Below are positions 57,936 to 64,000 of a DNA stretch of 64,000 nucleotides, one piece after another (positions within the stretch are counted from its first letter, which is position 1; the number at the start of each line of letters is the position of its first letter). Both the position numbers and the translations under genes were made by a program. A model generated the notes under the pieces. It ran no database searches. It saw only the letters and a program-made list of their open reading frames with translations, and was not told where the DNA came from. This DNA is from Sciurus carolinensis (Eukaryota; Chordata; Mammalia; Rodentia; Sciuridae). The stretch lies in assembly GCF_902686445.1 (NCBI RefSeq), contig NC_062222.1, positions 133,803,035 through 133,867,034 on the forward strand. The letters run 5' to 3'.

Positions 57936-58877
57936 CTAGGTTCCTCAGTGGGGCAGTGAAGAGCCCCAGGGGCTGTGTTCTACTCTGCCGCCTGCAGGAT
58001 TTGGCATTGCCTGTGTTGGGGTGGATGGATCTGCCTAGCGCCGAAGATCAATATCAGGAAGCCCACTTGGTGACAGATGACTGACTCTCCTTTCATTTCA
58101 GCTTTGTTGGTGTTAGGGGAGATCTTTTGATCTCTGTACACACGTTAGTCCTCCCTGTCTTACTTTTAGTTGTATAGAACTCAGGAGAGAAATCCCAGAA
58201 GCTACAGTGAGCTTTCATTATTTTCATCCTTAAACTCACCTCTGAAATCTGCTCTTAGAGTTAGGTGAAGTTCTTCAGTGCAAGGGCCTGGGGATATTTA
58301 ACTGCTTTCACACACACCCTTCTTTTGTCGCTCTTCTTATTCCTCTGCCTTGCCTTTGGGTGATTTCTGAAGGCTTCTTCACTGACCCAGGCTCCCTGGG
58401 GCCTGTGTTTGCTCTCCTTTCATCTCCCTCTCTCCATGCTGCCCAAATCTGTGCTCGATTTGCTCCCTCCTCTGGGCTGGAGCTATGGCCCTTGTCCTTC
58501 TCCCCCACCATCTCCACCACCCCACTCTCAGAGCTTGGGCTATGTACTCGTGAACCGTGGTGGCGAGCAATGTGGCAGTGTCGATGTGGCCTCTCATCCC
58601 CCATGTGCTAATGAAACCAGAACTCGTTAGAATTTTATTCACCATATTTTATGACATTTTCCCAATCCACTCATAATTTTTCCATACACAAAATGTAGTC
58701 TTTCCTGAGTGATCTTTGCCTGTAACTCCTCACTATTAGGAAAGCTATTGACCTTGTGCTACTCATGAGCGAATCATAGAATGCCTTGTGAAGTTTCATA
58801 ATGATTCCATATTTTTAATTTATGTTTGTTCAGCTAGATTATAACAGCCTGGTACTTAAAGCATATGTACACATGTA
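57936..58877. other. Unique sequence, no gene seen
   Basis: Opposing frames of 83-98 codons near 58.3-58.65 kb lack domains. No repeat identified. Confidence 0.4.
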
Positions 58878-58914
58878 AACACACACACACACACACACAC
58901 ACATACACACACAC
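58878..58914. repeat. (CA)n microsatellite
   Basis: About 18 CA units with one CATA interruption. Confidence 0.96.
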
Positions 58915-60399
58915 GGGTTAAAGGAACCAGGGATGCCTTTTTACCTGGGATGTGGTGCTTTATGCTGACATGAAGCTGGCCCTCAACCATATACATTCTC
59001 TCTTATGATTCACAGGACCCAGTTCCAGGAAGCTGTTCCCCAGGTTCCTAGCCCTGTGCCCTTGAAGAAGAGATGCCCACATCCAAGTGTCTTGCAAGTG
59101 CGCAGTTTAAGTCCCCTTTGAACATAGATGCCACTCCAGAGCCCAGGGAGGACTTGAGTGAGGAAGCATGTCCCATCTGTCTTTTCAGATGGCATAGTGC
59201 CATGGGTCACTGCATAATAGGAATTCTTTTGCAGCAACGAGTCCTCGTCGTTCTCACTTGTGGTGTTGGAGGTGTGCGAGAAATACGCAGGAGTCTTGAC
59301 GTATTTAAGGCAGCCATTTATTCATTTGCAACATTTAGATACTCAGTCAGAGGGTCTGTGAGCCTGTATTTGTTATCCTGTAAATAAGTCCCATGGAAGG
59401 GAAGGACAGACTGCCTGGAAGGTGGTAACCCATTCGATGCTCCTGAACCACCGTCAAGGGTGGGCTCAGGCATCCCTGCCTTTGGTAAGGCATGTGTTTG
59501 TGCATTTGTTAGATGAATAAAATTAAGGGCAGAAGCTGAATGAATTTCCTTGTAGGATGACAAAATAAATTATTTGCAGATCCACATCTAGTGAAAATGA
59601 ACAGGTTTATAAGGGGAGTCTCCAGCAGAAACCCACTTAACTGAACTCCAGGGTGACCTCGGAGGAGTACATCCACAAGCAGACAGGAAAGGGCAGCAGG
59701 AAAAGGGCTTTAAGAATAGAAGTCTTGATGACAGGGCTGACCTCAAAAGACGTCCCTCTTCTCTCCTGCAACCAAGAAAGCAAATAAAATTTCTTGCATA
59801 GAAGAAGAAAGTAGGTCTGTGGGAATTCATCCGAGGAGGAGGGGAGCCGGGGGATGAGGAACCAGCTGCAAACTACACACGTGGATTTTCATAAACCACC
59901 ACAGAAACACCACTGGAGAAAGACTGCGCAGGCTGGACTTTGAGCTTACCCAGCTCCATGGTCAGAGAACTCAGCCACTCACCTGCCAGCTGAGACGCTG
60001 AAGTAGCCAGTGTTCCTGAGTTTGGAGCTGACACAGTCCACCATTGAGGACCCAGGGAGCAGAAATTGGTGGTTGTACACTTTTGTCAGATGATAATTAC
60101 AGCAGAAATTTATGAAGAAATTTTATAGTTCCATTCATCATGAAAGTACACTTTTCCTGCATTAACACCTTATCTTTATGAAATCCTAACCTGAGCTTTC
60201 TCAGTCTTACCCATGAAAAAGATCACACCATCAAGAAATTTAGTGAAAATTCTGGTGCCAGCTAGAGTAATCTAGAAAAATATACTTATTACTAAATGAC
60301 AGAAAGGGAAAATGAAATCAGAATAAAGCCAATGCATAATGCAAATGCTATGCCCTATGATCACTTAAAACATGGTATTACACAATCACAATAGCGCCA
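58915..60399. other. Unique sequence, no gene seen
   Basis: About 1.5 kb with frames up to 104 codons, none with a recognised domain. No repeat family identified. Confidence 0.4.
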
Positions 60400-60525
60400 G
60401 GAGAGAGCTGGTGTAAGCGCCAAACTACAAATGAATAATTTAAGGTGCATAGAATATAATTAATATGCCGCGGTCACAGAGCTAGTACACCACTCTGCCA
60501 GGATTCAAATTTGGGACGTTTCATT
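60400..60525 (-). repeat. MIR SINE fragment
   Basis: 'gaataatttaaggtgcatag', 'gccgcggtcacagagctagt', 'ctgccaggattcaaatttgg' follow antisense MIR. Confidence 0.7.
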
Positions 60526-60627
60526 TTAAAACCCCAATTCTTGGCACTTAGCACTGAATTTCTGGTCTGAGTGCCAACATGGACAGCTGACTGGAGATGG
60601 CATGCAGAGGAGATCATTAGCTGAACA
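60526..60627. other. Unique sequence
   Basis: Nothing recognised. Confidence 0.3.
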
Positions 60628-61110
60628 CATTAGCTTCCTGTTGCTGCTGTAGCACTTTACCATGAACTAGGTGGAGTCAACCGACACTCTCTTATTATCT
60701 CTCAGTTCTGAAGGTGAGAAGTCCAAAGTGAGCCAGCGGGGCTGTGCTGCTTCGGGAACTGCCCTGGGGATCTCTGTTTCCTCGCCTCTCCAGCTCCCCT
60801 AAGGCATTTGCACTCCCAGCACATGGCCCTTTTCTTCTTCTGCAAATCCAACCTTTGCTTCTGTTTCACTCCAACCTTTGCTTCTGTTTCACATCTCCTT
60901 TTCCTGACTTGGTTCTCCTTCTTCCCTCTTGTAAGACCCTTATGATTACTGCAAGCCACCTGGATAACCTGGGATCATTTCCTACCTCAAGATCCTTAAT
61001 CACATTTGCAAAGCCCCTTTTGCCATGTTAAACATGTAAAATAGCATGTTCATGGACGCCAGGGACTGGGATGTGGACACCTTTGGACGACCATAATTCA
61101 ACCTACAATA
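60628..61110 (-). mobile_element. MLT1/MaLR-type LTR
   Basis: The + strand shows the antisense LTR: 'cattagcttcctgttgctgc', 'tctctcagttctgaaggtga', 'gaagtccaaagtgagccagc', 'acccttatgattactgcaag', 'aagatccttaatcacatttg', 'gggatgtggacacctttgga'. It contains an internal 23-base tandem duplication at 60847-60892. Confidence 0.85.
60847..60892. repeat. Perfect 23-base tandem duplication
   Basis: The unit beginning 'tccaacctttgcttctg' and ending 'tttcac' occurs at 60847-60869 and is repeated without change at 60870-60892, inside an old LTR. Confidence 0.97.
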
Positions 61111-61599
61111 GCTTCTCATTGATTGATTATGCAGGTACATTGCAGATATTTGCTTTTATCTAATGCTGGCAGAGTTCAGAGACTCCCATAAACAATGAGG
61201 GAGGGGTCACAGTGTCTTCCTGGCTCACTACCCACTGGTATCAGAAACTACTCCAGCGATGGCAAAAGAGGAGATAATGGGGAAGTCACTATAAAGGACA
61301 ACAGGAGAAAATGGTCTTTGATTGATCCTCTGCTACTTTCAGATGGCCAGAGGCTCTGTCCCAAAGGACCCTGCTTGGAAGAATCTGTACAGCCAAGTGA
61401 TCACGGCACTTGCTAGAATAGGATGAGCCCGGAGAAAGGACTTTATCGAGATAGGGACCTCTACCCTAGGAAAGGGGGAAATGGCTTGTTTTCAAAAGTT
61501 GCATGCAAACCCTCCTGGACTGTGAAAACAAGAGAACCAAGGGAGTCACCCTGACTTCAGAGGCCCTTTCCTTTCCAACCATCAGATACGCATCACTTC
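61111..61599. other. Unique sequence
   Basis: A 73-codon + frame at 61195-61416 lacks domains. Nothing else recognised. Confidence 0.35.
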
Positions 61600-61705
61600 T
61601 CAGCAGTCGAAAGTTGGACCTCAGTTTCTTCATCTTAAAATTGGAAATAATAAAACCCTAGTGAAGATTGCCAGGAACACAGACTAGCACTCGATTTACC
61701 AAGAG
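61600..61705 (+). repeat. MIR SINE fragment
   Basis: 'gacctcagtttcttcatctt', 'aaaattggaaataataaaac', 'attgccaggaacacagacta' follow sense MIR. Confidence 0.65.
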
Positions 61706-62329
61706 GGCTCTTCCCAGTACCCAGCATGCAGCTGCAAACAATGGTCGCTTCACTGTGGTCCCATGTCACATCCAGTGTGCTTCACAGACTTGTAAGCTCT
61801 GGCTGTGCTTCAGGAGCTCCCCTTTCCCCCCTCAAAGGATGGAATAGCAAATGTTTTCCTAACAGGATCACTAAAATATGATAATCTATCAGAAGTCGTG
61901 ATCCAAGTGCTGTGTCCTAACAACCTTGGGTGACTCCTAAGAGACATTCCCAAATCCCATACGCTGCTGTGCTCACGTGAAAACATTGTAGCATGGGATT
62001 CATCAGTGCAAGAGTGACCATGCCAGCAATGGTCCTCTGCTCTCAGGAAGTCTGGCTCTCCTCTCCAAGGGCTTTTATCACTGTGCCTCCTAGAGAATTC
62101 TAGAACAGAACAGCATGTGCCTCATGGCAAGTATTCCTGAGGGGCAAGTGAACTGGGGCATTTCTACACCAAATCCTGTGTTCTTCATTTAAGACTGTGG
62201 TCAAAGGGCAGAGGAATCATGGCAGTGTGAACTGAAGCCTTTGAGAGAAAACCCTGAGTCTGCAGCTGAGAATCTGTCAGAGCAGGAGGACCCAGGAGGA
62301 GCACCAACAGCCTGTGCCCCAGGAGTCAG
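61706..62329. other. Unique sequence, no gene seen
   Basis: Nothing recognised. Confidence 0.35.
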
Positions 62330-62580
62330 AAGCCTAAAGCTGGAACCAATTAAATCTGGACTCAAAGTCCTGGTTTTATCACAGATTGTATGAAGTCAAA
62401 TTACTCTCATTTTCTAAACCTGGTTCTCCCTGAGAAAAAGAGATTAAAATAATACCTAATAATACCTTTTGGAATTGCTGTAAAGAGTAAACAAAGTAAT
62501 AGAATTACTATCATGCCTAGTCCATTTAAAATAATAGCCATCATTATTATTATTGCTGCTGTTGTTATTAAACCAGTATT
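62330..62580 (+). repeat. MIR SINE
   Basis: 'tctggactcaaagtcctggt', 'aagtcaaattactctcattt', 'tctaaacctggttctccctg', 'taatagccatcattattatt' follow sense MIR to its AT-rich end. Confidence 0.75.
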
Positions 62581-64000
62581 AGAATAACACAACGGTCTAC
62601 AGACATAAGTAACTAATGAATGTTTACTGAATCTAAGTTCATATATAATGATATTCTACACAGAAACTCCAAAAGGCATTAACTGAATTTTCCCTATTTG
62701 TATTTTTCCACCTTACTCCCCAGAATGACAGGAAGTTACCAGTATTATTGAAAATAACATTTCAAATGTCAGGGACACATTTCAATATATGTTAACAGAG
62801 TGACTTTGCTTTCTAGCACACCACAGAAAATAAACTAATTAGAAGAAGGAAAGAACATGAAAAGAAACACACTCTTCAAACAGGACATGAAAAGAGAGCT
62901 GTTCTTCAAATATTTATAGGGTTTTGGCCCTAGAGTTTTCCATGTTTTCATCTCAATTCGATCGCCTCAGGAAGGTGGGGAGGGCACAGGCTGCCATGCA
63001 GTGGGACGCGGCACCCCTGCAGAGGGACAAGGAGCAAGAGTGGCATCCCGCTGGGAGGGACTGCCCTGGTCATGGTCATCTCTGCCTCCTTTCTCCCGGG
63101 ATTGGAAGGTGAGAGGGAGGGATGAAGGAAGGCTTCCGGATTTGGAAGCCTTGAAGGTACAAGGATGTTGAGGAGTGAACAGGAGGCCCTGGGTGTCCCA
63201 CTCACTCCAGGTTCTTGCCTCAGAAGCCATGGAGTTTACCTGCAGAGGGAAGGTACTAGAAGGATGCAGGGAATGAACTTAGATTCAAGACTCAACTCAT
63301 CCAGGACTCTCTGGTCCCCATCACAAGGGTGCAGGTCCTTGGTCCCAGCAGGTTGGTGTCTTTCATGAGACTCAACTCCAGGGTCTTTGTGCTCTCAAGT
63401 GACAGTCCCAGGAGACAGGATGCAGGGGATCCAGAATGGAGCAGCTGGCTCTGCTCTAGCAGTAGTGAGGGGCAGAAGAGACCACAGAGAGGGAATCAGC
63501 CAAGCCCCTGGGACTTGGAGCTGGTGTGTGCTCTTCTGCACAGACCTCTTCTCCTGCAGGAGCCCCCAGAGAGTGGAGGAGGTCCGGGCTCGTGTGATTT
63601 CATCTGGGAAGTGTCTTTGACCGAGAGAGTTAAGAAGTGCAGGAGAGGGAGGGCCAAGAGAAGGGGCAGAGATGGTGACTGTCAGGAAGTTTGGTACAGG
63701 ATGCAGCCTTCAATGTGTTCCCTAAACCATCCAGACAACACTCCTAGATAGCGAAGCTGCCACTCAGAAAGAAGAGAAAGATAGGAGAGCTAAACTGCAC
63801 TAAATAACTCAAATACATCAGAAATACAGGAGATGACTTTCACCTGTGCTGTGTTCTTGAGCCCTAATAGTGCCCTGCAGGGAAGGGGTTAATAGTGTCA
63901 TTCTATAAATGTCCTCTGGTTGAAGTGACCTTAGGGAAGGCTTATACCATTCTCATGATCCTTCCTTTTTATAATTCTTTTAATTGATTTATAATTTACT
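62581..64000. other. Unique sequence, no gene seen
   Basis: About 1.4 kb. GC-richer from 62,960 to 63,720. Frames of up to 140 codons (63329-63751, +) show no domain and overlap others on both strands. The last 40 bases are T-rich and might be the start of another retroelement cut by the window edge. Confidence 0.4.

Noticed and set aside
63329..63751. 140-codon + frame near the window end
   Set aside because: No domain recognised; it sits in a GC-richer patch with overlapping frames in other phases.

Overview
This window looks like non-coding nuclear DNA from a mammal, most likely a squirrel-family rodent (Sciuridae: ground squirrel, marmot or tree squirrel). Two signs point there. First, tRNA-Ala-derived ID SINEs occur both alone (about 23.2, 38.3, 41.7 and 55.4 kb) and as B1-ID dimers of the squirrel 'MEN' type (4.1 and 39.6 kb). 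Second, a lineage-specific L1 3'-end repeat is present at 10.5, 50.2 and 51.1 kb. Ancient mammal-wide repeats (MIR, L2, MLT1/MaLR LTRs, Tigger DNA transposons, old L1s) fill much of the rest. The species call is inferred from repeat families recalled from memory, not from a search.

I found no protein-coding exon, tRNA, rRNA, microRNA or intact transposon gene that I can defend. Every open frame is short (158 codons at most), overlaps repeats or lacks a recognisable domain. The window is best read as a gene-poor intergenic stretch or a large intron.

Layout. 1-7 kb: unique sequence with a diverged direct repeat, an L1 3' end, a Tigger relic, a B1-ID SINE and an antisense L1 ORF2 fragment. 7-11.4 kb: MIRs, a local tandem duplication of about 0.75 kb and a young L1 3'-end insertion with target-site duplication. 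11.4-14.1 kb: unique. 14.1-15.4 kb: two L1 pieces in opposite orientation that abut in L1 coordinates, as expected of one 5'-inverted (twin-primed) insertion. 15.8-16.3 kb: the only CpG-island-like segment, with a perfect NRF1-type palindrome and a GC box; it is the best promoter candidate here. 16.4-38 kb: mostly unique sequence with scattered MIRs, one ID SINE, one MaLR LTR, a Tigger relic and a few AT-rich conserved-element candidates. 38-43.5 kb: LINE-rich (L1 on both strands, L2). 44.6-48.6 kb: four LTR relics in 4 kb. 48.7-51.2 kb: an old antisense L1 interrupted by a younger L1 3' end, followed by an oppositely oriented copy. 51-64 kb: unique sequence with L2, minisatellite, MIR, ID and two more MaLR LTRs.

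No previously undescribed biological system is evident. The items most worth checking are the CpG-rich NRF1-bearing island at 15.8-16.3 kb, the twin-primed L1, the 7.5-8.7 kb duplication, and two very short insertions flanked by direct repeats. Repeat boundaries are hand-read and usually good to about 10-30 bases.
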